Assembly (NCBI RefSeq): GCF_900091515.1
Contig: NZ_LT607410.1
Coordinates: 2,790,001-2,854,000, forward strand
Length of the DNA stretch: 64,000 nucleotides
Reading direction: 5' to 3'
From: Micromonospora purpureochromogenes
GTDB taxonomy: Bacteria > Actinomycetota > Actinomycetes > Mycobacteriales > Micromonosporaceae
Made by a program: the position numbers and the translations under genes. Every line of letters begins with the position of its first letter. Within the stretch, counting starts at the first letter, position 1. This document shows, one piece after another, positions 34,812-43,127 of the stretch. The notes below the pieces were generated by a model, which was not told where the DNA came from, did not search any database, and worked only from the letters and a program-made list of their open reading frames with translations.

Positions 34812-35909
34812 TCACCAGGAGTGATGAAGGGGCAGGCCGAGGAAGTCGGCGTACCGGGTGAGGGCGGCCTCGACCCGACCGCGCACCGTGTCGTCGAACG
34901 GGGTCAGCTGCCGCACGGTCACGCTGACCCGGGCCCGGCCGATGGTGCGCTTCCACGTGCCCACGACCCGGCCGCCGCGCACGATCGTGGACTGGAACAC
35001 GCCGTTGCCGCCGGGGACCACGGCCTGCCGGTGCGCGGGGTCGAGCATCAGCGTGCGGTCCTTGTAGCCGAGCAGGTACTCGTCGAACCCGGGCAGCGCC
35101 AGCACGTCGTCGCGCGCGGTGCGGGGTGCGTCCAGCAACGCCGCGTCGAGCACGGCCGGCACCCCGTCCACCTCCACCGTGGCCAGGTCGTCGCCGGCCA
35201 CCGCGATGCCCCGCCGGGCGTCCGTCGCGGTCAGCCCCGTCCAGCCGGCGAAGTCCTGCCGCGTTGTCGGCCCGTGGGACCGGAAGTAGCGGAGCGCCAG
35301 CAGACCGAGCGCCTCGTCGCGCTCGAGGCGGCGCGGCTCGGGCGCCCACTCGTCGAGCAGGGCGAAGGTCTGCTCGGTCCCGACGTGCGGGGCGATGCAG
35401 GTGACGCCGCGCTGGCTGGCGTACCAGAGCAGGTGGTAGCCGCGCTGGCCGGCCGGGTCGATGCCGGCGGCGGCCAGGGTGGCCAGGCACTCGGCGCGGG
35501 TGAGCCGGCCGCCGCCGGCCAGGGCCGCGCCGAGCACGTCGGCCGCCCGGTCGGCGTCCGCCTCGGTGAGGCCGAGCGCGTTCCGGCGGGCCGCCGCGCC
35601 GCGCAGCGCCCGCACGCCGGTCACCTCGAGCATCCAGCGGGCGTCCCGCGGGGGTACGAGGTGCACGGTGCCCCGCATCGGCCAGGTACGCAACGCCTCC
35701 CGGCGTTCCAGGGCCGCCCGCACGTCCGCCACCGTCCACCCGGGCAGGCGGGTGCCCAGCGACCACAGGCCGCTCGCCGCGTCCTGCGCCTGCATCGCGC
35801 CGAACCACTCGACCACGCCGGCGATGTCCCGCGGCCGGCCGCGCGGGTGCTCCCGCAACAGCAGGCTGGTCATCCGTAACGCCAACGCCTGGCCGCCGGT
35901 CAACCGCAC
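34812..35909 (-). CDS. Winged-helix DNA-binding domain protein (AlkZ / HTH_42 family)
   Basis: The 365-residue protein matches the HTH_42 family that includes AlkZ/AZL DNA glycosylases: MQAQDAASGLWSLGTRLPGW (residues about 39-58), which carries a QxQD-type catalytic motif, then LRTWPMRGTVHLVPPRDARW, ALRYFRSHGPTTRQDFAGWTGL and ALPGFDEYLLGYKDR. AlkZ excises interstrand crosslinks and bulky alkyl adducts, often protecting producers of genotoxic antibiotics; whether this member is a glycosylase is inferred. It converges on the trehalose operon across the large inverted repeat. Confidence 0.82.
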   Translation of the reverse strand: MRLTGGQALALRMTSLLLREHPRGRPRDIAGVVEWFGAMQAQDAASGLWSLGTRLPGWTVADVRAALERREALRTWPMRGTVHLVPPRDARWMLEVTGVRALRGAAARRNALGLTEADADRAADVLGAALAGGGRLTRAECLATLAAAGIDPAGQRGYHLLWYASQRGVTCIAPHVGTEQTFALLDEWAPEPRRLERDEALGLLALRYFRSHGPTTRQDFAGWTGLTATDARRGIAVAGDDLATVEVDGVPAVLDAALLDAPRTARDDVLALPGFDEYLLGYKDRTLMLDPAHRQAVVPGGNGVFQSTIVRGGRVVGTWKRTIGRARVSVTVRQLTPFDDTVRGRVEAALTRYADFLGLPLHHSW

Positions 35910-36041
35910 AGTGCCGCCCTTCGCCCGGTAACGACGGTCAGCCTAGGCGGCGGCACCGACACCGATCCGGACACGGCGCCGGGCGGGCGGGCCACGGCCC
36001 ACCCGCCCGACGTCCACGATCACCGACCGTGGCGTGCGCGG

Positions 36042-36764
36042 TCAGCGCCGCCGGCGTGCCGGCTCCGGCACGTCCGCGTCGACCCGCTCGCGGCGGACCT
36101 GGGCGTCGATCGGCTCATTCTCGACGATCTCGTCCTTGGTCAGCCGGACCCGCTCGACCGGCACCTGGTCCTTGCCGACCACGGGCCGCTCGGCGCGCAG
36201 CTCCATCTCACGCTGCTCGTCGCGGATGTCCGGCCGGACGTCGCCGCGGTTCGCCGCGGTGATCGGCTCGCGCACCACCCGTACCTCGTCGTGCTCGACC
36301 GGCACCGTGGTGTGCACGTCCTCGGTCACCACGTGCTTGTTCAGCCGGGCCTTGCCCGCCGGCTCGCTCTGCGTACCGACCCGCAGCCGCTCCTCGGACC
36401 GGGTCACCTCCGGCGCACCGGGCCGCCGCTGCGGCTGTTCCTGCTGCTGCTGGATCTGGTAATGCCGGTAGAGCTGGGCGAGCTGGTCCGCGCCGAGCGG
36501 CGCCTCGGTCCCCGACTCGACGGCGGGCGCGCTGCGCACGGTCGCCTTGTCGTAGGGCACCCGCAGGCGACCCTCGGCCATCCCGGCCCCGGCAAGCGGC
36601 GCCATGGACTCGTGGTGTCCCATCACGCCGGTCTTCACACTGACCCAGGTGGCCTCGCCGGCCGGATCGGCCCAGACCTGGGCCACAGTGCCGATCTTGG
36701 CGCCCGAGCGGTCCTGGACGTCCTGCCCGTACAGCGAGCGGACCTGCTGTTCGGTGAGTCGCAT
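36042..36764 (-). CDS. PRC-barrel and DUF2382 (YsnF/AvaK-like) protein
   Basis: The 240-residue hydrophilic protein has an N-terminal PRC-barrel (about 1-75: SLYGQDVQDRSGAKIGTVAQVW, then RLRVPYDKATV), a Gln-rich linker and a C-terminal DUF2382 domain (about 118-235) with SEERLRVGTQ, KHVVTEDVHTTVPVEHDEVRVVREPI and VGKDQVPVERVRL. Proteins of this design are commonly associated with stress responses in actinobacteria; the molecular function is unknown. It is cytosolic. It faces away from the DUF4190 membrane protein gene. Confidence 0.88.
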   Translation of the reverse strand: MRLTEQQVRSLYGQDVQDRSGAKIGTVAQVWADPAGEATWVSVKTGVMGHHESMAPLAGAGMAEGRLRVPYDKATVRSAPAVESGTEAPLGADQLAQLYRHYQIQQQQEQPQRRPGAPEVTRSEERLRVGTQSEPAGKARLNKHVVTEDVHTTVPVEHDEVRVVREPITAANRGDVRPDIRDEQREMELRAERPVVGKDQVPVERVRLTKDEIVENEPIDAQVRRERVDADVPEPARRRR

Positions 36765-36938
36765 CGTTCGTCCTTCCTCTCGTGGGTCACGACGTGGCTA
36801 CCCGGCCCGCGCGGAGCACATTCGTGAGGACGGCCGTGGATAGCAGCAGCGGGAGAACAGGTGCCGGAGGGGACGCATAAGTGTCGGGACATCGGGGATG
36901 CGCCGTCCGGGACCGTAGCGAAGAATGCGAGGTATGAG

Positions 36939-37313
36939 ATGACCGCGTCCAGTGAGCCCGCCCCGCGCGCCCGTCCTGCCGGAGGTACGCCGGCCAAGAC
37001 CAGCGCCGCCGCCACCTTCGCCCTGGTGTTCGGCGTCGCGGCGCTGTTCAGCGTGCTGACCGCCATCCTCGCCTGGATCGGTCTGCTGCTCGGGATCATC
37101 GGGGTGATCCTGGGGATCGTCGGACTGAAGATGAGCCGCCGCCCGGGGGTGACCGGGCGGGGGGTGGCGATCGGGGGGCTGGTGCTCAGCATCCTGGCGG
37201 TGCTGCTCGGGTTGGCCCTCGCGGCCGGGATCAGCACCTTCGTCAACGACGAGGGTGCGGTGGACCGCCTCCAGCAACAGGTCGACGACCTGCGCGACCG
37301 ACTCGACGACTGA
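36939..37313 (+). CDS. DUF4190-type small membrane protein
   Basis: From ATG 36939 the 124-residue protein has a short Ala/Pro-rich N-terminus, two long hydrophobic segments (FALVFGVAALFSVLTAILAW through IIGVILGIVGL, then GGLVLSILAVLLGLALAAG) separated by a basic loop KMSRRPGVTGRG, and a helical acidic tail with Gln/Asp heptad-like spacing ending RLDD. This is the DUF4190 layout. Its role is unknown. The start is placed here because GAGGT precedes it; an in-frame upstream codon at 36861 lacks support. A strong hairpin lies 54 bases after the stop. Confidence 0.8.
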   Translation: MTASSEPAPRARPAGGTPAKTSAAATFALVFGVAALFSVLTAILAWIGLLLGIIGVILGIVGLKMSRRPGVTGRGVAIGGLVLSILAVLLGLALAAGISTFVNDEGAVDRLQQQVDDLRDRLDD

Positions 37314-37639
37314 GCCGGACACGGGCCGCCGACCTGTTGGCGAAGCCCCCCAGCTGACACGGGCCCTGATCGCGCTACGCCCGCTCTCGCGGGCGGAGCG
37401 CGATCCCCCCGTTCAGGTTCCGTCGTGCGTCGGCGGTGTCCCGGGCCGCCGGCACCCGTGCGATCAGGATCCCGGCCGGCGCGGCCGGCGGGCATCGCCC
37501 CGCAGGGAACTTGCGCAAATCTTGAGCCGGGGGGCGCGTGGTCGTCCTGATCAGCGGGTCGCGACCGGAGCGCCGAGAGCGACCTTCGCCGACCGGCAGC
37601 CGGCCGGCCGCTGCTGCCCGGCTCCGTGCCGCCGCCGGT
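37314..37639. other. Convergent intergenic gap with terminator
   Basis: This 326-base gap between the DUF4190 gene and the leftward LLM gene holds one clear structure, the compound hairpin at 37368-37405: perfect 9-base outer arms GATCGCGCT / AGCGCGATC enclose an inner CGCCCGC-GCGGGCG hairpin. It probably terminates the DUF4190 transcript. I see no gene in the rest. Confidence 0.65.
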
Positions 37640-38530
37640 TCAGTGCCGGTCGGCGGCGATCAGCTCGCGTACGCCGGGCGCCACCTCGGCGGCGAATCGG
37701 CGCAGGTCGTCGGGGTCGTCGCTGCCGAGGATGAAGACGCTGACGCCCTCGCTCAGTGCCAGGTCCGCCAGTTCCTCGGCCCACTGCTCCGCGGGCCCGT
37801 CCAGCGGGCCGCGACCGACCGCGCCGAACCGTCCGGTGATGTTGAGCAGCCGCCGGACGTCCCGGGGCGACCGGCCGGCCTGCTCGGCGGCGTCGTCGAT
37901 GATCCGGTTGCCGGTGGTCAGGTCGTCGGGTTGCAGGTAGCCCAGCGACGGGAGCCAGCCGTCGGCCCGCCGGCCGGTGAGCGCGAGCATCCGGGGTTTG
38001 TAGGCGCCCAGCCAGATCGGCACCGGGTGGGCGGGGGCCGGGCCGCGCTTGGCGCCGTGCACCCGATGGAACTCGCCGTCGACCCGCACGCCGCCGCGCC
38101 CGTCGGCGTCCCACAGTTGCCGGATGACGTCGATGGCCTCCTCCAGGGCCCGCACCCCCTGGGCCGGGGTGAGCCGGCGGCCGCCCATCGCCTCGATGGC
38201 GTCCCAGAACGCGCCCGCCCCCAGGCCCAGCCGGACCCGGCCGCCGCTGAGCAGGTCGAGGCTCGCCACGCTGCGCGCGAGGACCGCCGGCGGGCGCAGC
38301 GGAAGGTTCGTCACGTTCGCCGACAGGCCCACCGTGCTGGTCCGCGCGGCGACGTAGCTCAGCAGGGTCCAGGTGTCGAGCAACTTCGGCTGGTACGGAT
38401 GGTCCTGGAAGGTGACCAGGTCCAGCCCGACCTGCTCGGCCAGGACGGCGAGAGCGACGGTGCCCGCCGGGTCGTCGCTCGCCGGTGTGGTGAACGATCC
38501 GAAGAGCAGCGGGTGACCGTAGTCGCTCAT
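37640..38530 (-). CDS. LLM-class flavin-dependent oxidoreductase
   Basis: From ATG 38530 the 296-residue protein is a luciferase-like monooxygenase-fold enzyme: LVTFQDHPYQPKLLDTW, VGLSANVTNLPLRPPAVLARSVASLDLLSGGRVRLGLGAG (residues about 64-103) and PVPIWLGAYKPRMLALTGRRADGW. These mark the FMN- or F420-binding barrel; the substrate is unknown. An in-frame GTG at 38560 is an alternative start with no better ribosome site. It is divergent from wrbA, with about 220 bases between. Confidence 0.85.
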   Translation of the reverse strand: MSDYGHPLLFGSFTTPASDDPAGTVALAVLAEQVGLDLVTFQDHPYQPKLLDTWTLLSYVAARTSTVGLSANVTNLPLRPPAVLARSVASLDLLSGGRVRLGLGAGAFWDAIEAMGGRRLTPAQGVRALEEAIDVIRQLWDADGRGGVRVDGEFHRVHGAKRGPAPAHPVPIWLGAYKPRMLALTGRRADGWLPSLGYLQPDDLTTGNRIIDDAAEQAGRSPRDVRRLLNITGRFGAVGRGPLDGPAEQWAEELADLALSEGVSVFILGSDDPDDLRRFAAEVAPGVRELIAADRH

Positions 38531-38750
38531 CGCCGGTCGGACCCCGGGTAGGGCGGGCACGAGGGCCGGCGCGTTCCGATGCTCATCCGCCTCTTCTTCC
38601 CGTCACGGCCGCGGGCAGTCCATCGATTCCGGGTGCCGGGATGCCGGCCTCGACCGGGGCAGGCTCCGCGCGATCGCTCGATCTTGCAGTTTGACCCGGC
38701 ACGGGACGGGTAGTCGCGGGAGCTGATTCGAACCGAGGAGGGACGTGCCG

Positions 38751-39371
38751 ATGGACGGCCAGGTCAAGGTAGCGGTGGTCTACTACAGCGCGACCGGCAT
38801 CACCTACCAGATGGCGCAGGCGGCCTGCGAGGCGGCCGGCGAGGCCGGCGCCGAGGTGCGCCTGCGCAAGGTACGCGAGCTGGCGCCCGACGAGGCGATC
38901 CGCTCCAACTCGGGCTGGCAGGCCCACCACCTGGAGACGCAGGACGTCCCCGAGGCCCAGCTCGACGATCTGTCCTGGGCCGACGTGATCATCTTCGGCT
39001 CGCCCACCCGCTACGGCATGATCGCCGCCCAGCTCAAGCAGTTCATCGACACCACCGGCCCGCTCTGGTCGCAGGGCGCCCTGGTGGACAAGGTCTACAG
39101 CGCCTTCACCTCCACCGCGACCTCGCACGGCGGGCAGGAGTCCACCCTGCTGTCGCTGTTCACGATCTTCTACCACTGGGGCGGGCTCGTGGTGACCCCC
39201 GGCTACACCGACCCGAGCCAGTTCGCCGCGGGCAACCCGTACGGCGCCTCGCACACCAGCAACAACGGGGAGACTGCCCCGGACCAGCTGGCGTTGGGCG
39301 CGACCGCCCTGACCGCCAAGCGGGCGGTGCGCATCGGCGCCGCGGTCAAGCGCGGCCTGGCCGCCGGCTGA
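38751..39371 (+). CDS. wrbA: WrbA-type NAD(P)H:quinone oxidoreductase
   Basis: The 206-residue flavodoxin-fold protein has VAVVYYSATGITYQMAQA (FMN phosphate loop), IIFGSPTRYGMIAAQLKQFIDTTG (residues about 78-101), VYSAFTSTATSHGGQESTLLSLF and a late PYGASHTS, all matching WrbA. WrbA performs two-electron reduction of quinones, limiting redox cycling. The ATG at 38751 is eight bases after GAGGAGG; the in-frame GTG at 38745 is too close to that site. A GC-rich gap follows before the convergent PhzE-like gene. Confidence 0.92.
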   Translation: MDGQVKVAVVYYSATGITYQMAQAACEAAGEAGAEVRLRKVRELAPDEAIRSNSGWQAHHLETQDVPEAQLDDLSWADVIIFGSPTRYGMIAAQLKQFIDTTGPLWSQGALVDKVYSAFTSTATSHGGQESTLLSLFTIFYHWGGLVVTPGYTDPSQFAAGNPYGASHTSNNGETAPDQLALGATALTAKRAVRIGAAVKRGLAAG

Positions 39372-39437
39372 CGTACTGGGCGACCGGTGGCCCGGGCGGG
39401 GGCTCTCGGCCCGTCCGGCCACCGGTCGCCGCAACCC

Positions 39438-41357
39438 CTACCCGCGATCGGCCGGTCCATGCGCGATCAGCGCCGGACGGGCCAGCAGGTGCCCGAGCAG
39501 GTCCGCCAGGACGGCCAGCCCGTCCCGGCTGAGCACCGACTCCGGGTGGAACTGCACCCCGGCGAAACCGGGGCCGCGCAGCGCGTGCACCGCCCCGTCG
39601 GCCGGGTCACGGGACACCTCCACCGGCCCGTACCGGGTGCCGAGCCGGTCGCGGTCGGCCAGGGCGGTGAAGGTGGAGTAGAAGCCCACCCGCCGGGACG
39701 TGCCGAAGACCCGCACGTCGCGCTGCAGTCCCTGGTACGGCGCCTCCCGTCGGTGCAGCGGCAACCCCAGCAGGCCGGCGAGCAGCTGGTGGCCGAGGCA
39801 GACCGCCAGCGTGGGCAGGCCGGCGGCGAGCCGGTCGGCCAGCAGCGCCCGCAGCGCCGCCATCTTCGGCTCGGTGATCGCGCCCGGGTCGCCCGGCCCG
39901 GGCCCCACCACCACCAGGTCGTACCCGTCGAGCGGGGCCGCCCGTTGCCACGGCCGCACGTCCACGTCGAGACCCAGGGCGCCGAGCTGGTGGGCGAGCA
40001 TCCCGGTGAAGGTGTCCTCACCGTCCACGATCAGCGCCCGCCGGCCGGCCAGCCCGGCCAGCCTGGTCGTTCCGGGCACCCGCTCCTCGAGCCAGAACCG
40101 GGCCAGTGGCGTGTTCCGTGCGGCTAGCACCGCCCGCACCTCGGGGTCGTCGGCGAGGCGTACCGCCCGGGTGGGGTCGGTGGCCGGCGCCTGCGGAGCC
40201 AGCCCCAGCGCGGCGAGCACGCCGGCCGCCTTGGCGTGCGTCTCGGCGACCTCGCCGGCGGCGGTGGAGTGCCGCACCAGGGTCGCCCCGACCGGCACCC
40301 GCAGCTCACCGGCGGGGGAGATCTCCGCCGTCCGGATCAGGATCGGCGCGTCCAGCGTCTGCCGTCCCTGGCTGTCGCGCCCCAGCAGGGCCAACACGCC
40401 GGAGTAGTAGCGCCGTCCGGAGCGCTCGTGCCGGGCGATCACCCGGCAGGCGTTCTCCATCGGACTGCCGGTGACCGTCGGGGCGAACATCGTCTCCCGC
40501 AGCACCTCCCGGACGTCCTTCGAGCCGCGTCCGGCGAGCAGGTACTCGGTGTGCGCGAGGTGCGCCATCTCCTTCAGGTACGGCCCGACCACCTGGCCGC
40601 CGTGCTCGGCGACCGTGGCCATCATCTTCAGCTCCTCGTCGAGCACCATGTACAGCTCCTCGACCTCCTTGGGGTCGCGGAGGAAGCGCAGCAGGGCGGC
40701 GCGGTCCGGGGTCGCGCCGGCGTGCCGGAAGGTGCCGCTGATCGGGTTCATCATCACCAGCCCGTCGTCGACGCTGACGTGCCGCTCCGGGCTTGCGCCG
40801 ACCAGGATCCGGTGCCCGGTGTACACCAGGAACGTCCAGTACGCGCCCCGCTCGGCGAGCAGCAGCCGGCGCAGCGCCGCCAGCCCCGCCCGCAGCGGCG
40901 ATCCCTGCACCGTCGCCCGCAGCGTGCGGTGGATGACGAAGTTGGCGCCCTCGCCGCGGCCGATCTCCTCGGTCAGCACCCGTTCGACGGTGCCGGCGTA
41001 CTCCTCGTCGGCGACGTCGAAGGCGGCGCCCGTGGTGACCACCGGGGCCTGCGGGAGCGCGGCGAGCGCGTCGGCCAGGGCGATCGGCGCGTGCCCGGCT
41101 ATCTCCAGGTATTCCAGCGGCGTGCCGTCGTCGACGCACTCGAAGCCCCGCTCGGCGATCTGCCGGTACGGCACCAGGGCCAGCGTGCGGGGGCCGGCCG
41201 CCCCGTCCGGCAGCGGCAGGTCGACGAGCCGGTCGGCGGTGCGGACCGTACCCGTGAAGAGGTCGAGGTGCGCGGCGCCCTCGCGACGGACGAGCGCGAA
41301 CGGGCCGGGGTCGGCGTCGTGCGCGAGGGCGGCGAGCAGGTCGTGCGGGCGGTTCAT
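39438..41357 (-). CDS. PhzE-like fused anthranilate / 2-amino-2-deoxyisochorismate synthase
   Basis: The 639-residue protein joins a chorismate-binding TrpE-type domain (about 1-420; VMMNPISGTFRH, PTVTGSPMENACRVI, RYYSGVLALLG) to a class I glutamine amidotransferase (about 440-630; VVVGPGPGDPGA, LAVCLGHQLL with nucleophile Cys near 519, FHPES with His/Glu near 607). The order and the EDTFTGMLAHQL motif match PhzE, which makes ADIC for phenazines, but fused anthranilate synthases look alike. No other phenazine genes are in view. A Trp-Trp leader peptide and hairpins upstream indicate tryptophan attenuation, favouring an anthranilate/tryptophan role. The ATG at 41357 follows GGAGGAGA. Confidence 0.88.
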   Translation of the reverse strand: MNRPHDLLAALAHDADPGPFALVRREGAAHLDLFTGTVRTADRLVDLPLPDGAAGPRTLALVPYRQIAERGFECVDDGTPLEYLEIAGHAPIALADALAALPQAPVVTTGAAFDVADEEYAGTVERVLTEEIGRGEGANFVIHRTLRATVQGSPLRAGLAALRRLLLAERGAYWTFLVYTGHRILVGASPERHVSVDDGLVMMNPISGTFRHAGATPDRAALLRFLRDPKEVEELYMVLDEELKMMATVAEHGGQVVGPYLKEMAHLAHTEYLLAGRGSKDVREVLRETMFAPTVTGSPMENACRVIARHERSGRRYYSGVLALLGRDSQGRQTLDAPILIRTAEISPAGELRVPVGATLVRHSTAAGEVAETHAKAAGVLAALGLAPQAPATDPTRAVRLADDPEVRAVLAARNTPLARFWLEERVPGTTRLAGLAGRRALIVDGEDTFTGMLAHQLGALGLDVDVRPWQRAAPLDGYDLVVVGPGPGDPGAITEPKMAALRALLADRLAAGLPTLAVCLGHQLLAGLLGLPLHRREAPYQGLQRDVRVFGTSRRVGFYSTFTALADRDRLGTRYGPVEVSRDPADGAVHALRGPGFAGVQFHPESVLSRDGLAVLADLLGHLLARPALIAHGPADRG

Positions 41358-41382
41358 CGGTGTCTCCTCCGGGGCCGTCGGC

Positions 41383-41400
41383 GCCGCCCGTCGGGGCGGC
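41383..41400 (-). promoter_or_regulatory. Second hairpin in the PhzE-like leader
   Basis: GCCGCCC and GGGCGGC pair perfectly around a four-base loop, 26 bases before the start codon and just before the ribosome site. It may be the terminator or an alternative structure of the attenuator. Confidence 0.5.
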
Positions 41401-41422
41401 CCGGGAGCCGGGGGAGAGACCG

Positions 41423-41446
41423 GCGGCCGCCTCGTCGGGCGGCCGC
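41423..41446 (-). terminator. Attenuator hairpin after the Trp leader peptide
   Basis: Nine-base perfect arms GCGGCCGCC (41423-41431) and GGCGGCCGC (41438-41446) around a six-base loop lie immediately after the leader stop codon. Ribosome position on the Trp codons would influence its folding. Confidence 0.6.
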
Positions 41447-41455
41447 GTGGGAAAG

Positions 41456-41515
41456 CTACGCGCGGAAGGTGGCCGCCGGGTCGGCGGGCCACCAGCAGGA
41501 CAGGTGCGCGAGCAT
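41456..41515 (-). CDS. Tryptophan leader peptide (trpL-like), 19 residues
   Basis: Reading leftward, ATG at 41515 to TAG at 41458 encodes MLAHLSCWWPADPAATFRA, with two adjacent tryptophans. The pattern M-x-AH ... WW ... A-x-PAA resembles actinobacterial trp leader peptides of the Streptomyces type. GGTGG lies five bases upstream of the ATG. It is followed by two hairpins and then the PhzE-like gene 98 bases downstream, the layout expected for ribosome-mediated attenuation in response to tryptophan supply. Confidence 0.75.
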   Translation of the reverse strand: MLAHLSCWWPADPAATFRA

Positions 41516-41629
41516 GTCGACCACCCTACGCGGCGCCCGCCCGGCGGGGAAGCCGTCCGAGGTACACGGCCGCGCCCTGGCCACCGATCGAGGCTTCGCC
41601 GGGCCGGTCGGCGGGTACCGTGACCGGCG

Positions 41630-43030
41630 ATGAACATTCTCGCTCTCGACCTCGGCACCTCCTCGGTACGCGGGCTCGTGCTCGACGCCGACGCGGAGCC
41701 GCGGCCGGGTGCGCTGGCGCGGCGCAAGGTGCACGTGGACATCGGCGACCGGGGCTCGGGCACCCTCGACCCCGCGCAATACCTGGCCTGCCTGGTCGAG
41801 TGCCTGGACGAGCTCGCCGCCGCCGGGCACCTGCGCGACGTGCACCTGGTCGCGGTCTCGGCGCAGTGGCACTCGGTGCTGCCGCTCGACCCCGCGGGCG
41901 CGCCGCTCGGGCCGGTCCTGACCTGGCTGGACACCCGCGCCATGGCGCCCCCCGGCAACGGCGGCCCGGCCGATCCCGACGCCTACCACCGACGGATCGG
42001 CGGGTGGTGGCACCGGGGCTACTGGCCGCTCCGGCTGCCCTGGCTCCGGGCGCGGTGCGACACCCCGATCGCCCGGTTCGCCGGCCTGGCCGAGTACGTC
42101 CTCGGCCAGCTGCTCGACACCGCGCCGATGTCGGTCTCCATGGCCTCCGGTACCGGACTGCTCGACCTGCGCACGCTGACCTGGGACGCCGAAGCCTGCG
42201 AGCTGGCCGGGGTCCGCCCGGGCGAGCTGCCCGAGCTGGCGCCGACGGGGTGGAGCGGGCGACTGCGCGCGGAGCACGCCCGTCGGTGGCCGCAGCTGGC
42301 CGACGTCGCCTGGTCCGTCCCGGTCGGTGACGGGGCCGCCTCCAACGTGGGCTCCGGTTGCGTGGACGGGCGGCGTGCGGCGGTGACCGTGGGCACCTCC
42401 GCGGCGGTCCGGCTGCTGCATCGGCTGCCGGCCGGTGAGCCGCTGCCGCCGCTGCCCGAGGAACTCTGGCGTTACCGGGTGGACCACGAGTACGTGGTGA
42501 CCGGGGCGGCCTACTCCAGCGGGGGCAACCTGTACACCTGGGCGAAGCGGGAGTTGCGGCTGCCCGAGAGCCGGGAGCTGCATGCCGCGCTGGCCCGCGT
42601 GCCGCTGGACGGCGGCGCGGTGACGGCCGACCCCCGCCTGGGCGGCGACCGGCCACCCGGCTTCGCTCCGGCCGGTTCCGGCGGGCTGCGCGGGCTCAGC
42701 TTCTCCACCACCGGCGTGGAGATCCTGGCCGGACTGATGGCCAGCCTGTGCCGGATGGTGGCCGACGATCTGACCGTGCTGGAGTCCACCGTCGAGACGC
42801 CGATGGAGGTGGTGCTGGGTGGGGGAGCGATGGCGGCCTCCGCCTGGTGGCGCTCGGCGTTCGCCACGGCGCTGGCACCCCGCCCGGTGCGGCACCGCGC
42901 CGAGCCGGAGATCGGGGCGATCGGCGCGGCGCTGGTGGCGCTGGGCCGGGTGCCCGAGGCGGGGCGGCTGGCGATGACCGACCCGCTCGACGAGGGACAC
43001 GCGCCGCAGCGCTCCGGCGCCGCTTCCTGA
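41630..43030 (+). CDS. FGGY-family carbohydrate kinase (gluconokinase-like)
   Basis: The 466-residue protein begins MNILALDLGTSSVRGLVLD, the phosphate-1 motif of FGGY kinases, then has VSAQWHSVLPLD, GPVLTWLDTRA, SGTGLLDLRTLTWD, a GDGAASNVGSGC phosphate-2-like stretch, VGTSAAVRLL and LGGGAMAASAWWRSAFA (adenosine motif). It phosphorylates a sugar or polyol with ATP in the cytosol; the gluconokinase suggestion rests on overall likeness and is tentative. It is divergent from the trp leader with 114 bases between. Confidence 0.85.
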   Translation: MNILALDLGTSSVRGLVLDADAEPRPGALARRKVHVDIGDRGSGTLDPAQYLACLVECLDELAAAGHLRDVHLVAVSAQWHSVLPLDPAGAPLGPVLTWLDTRAMAPPGNGGPADPDAYHRRIGGWWHRGYWPLRLPWLRARCDTPIARFAGLAEYVLGQLLDTAPMSVSMASGTGLLDLRTLTWDAEACELAGVRPGELPELAPTGWSGRLRAEHARRWPQLADVAWSVPVGDGAASNVGSGCVDGRRAAVTVGTSAAVRLLHRLPAGEPLPPLPEELWRYRVDHEYVVTGAAYSSGGNLYTWAKRELRLPESRELHAALARVPLDGGAVTADPRLGGDRPPGFAPAGSGGLRGLSFSTTGVEILAGLMASLCRMVADDLTVLESTVETPMEVVLGGGAMAASAWWRSAFATALAPRPVRHRAEPEIGAIGAALVALGRVPEAGRLAMTDPLDEGHAPQRSGAAS

Positions 43031-43127
43031 CCGGAGCTGTGCCATGCCCCGTTGACACAGCTCGCGGGCCTGGTTGGATGGACCCCGCTCCCTGACGCGG
43101 GGGAGGCGGGGGACCGAGGAGGCAGGT

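Noticed and set aside
38560..41630. Phenazine biosynthesis cluster
   Set aside because: Only the PhzE-like enzyme is present; WrbA and the FGGY kinase are not phenazine genes and the leader points to tryptophan control.
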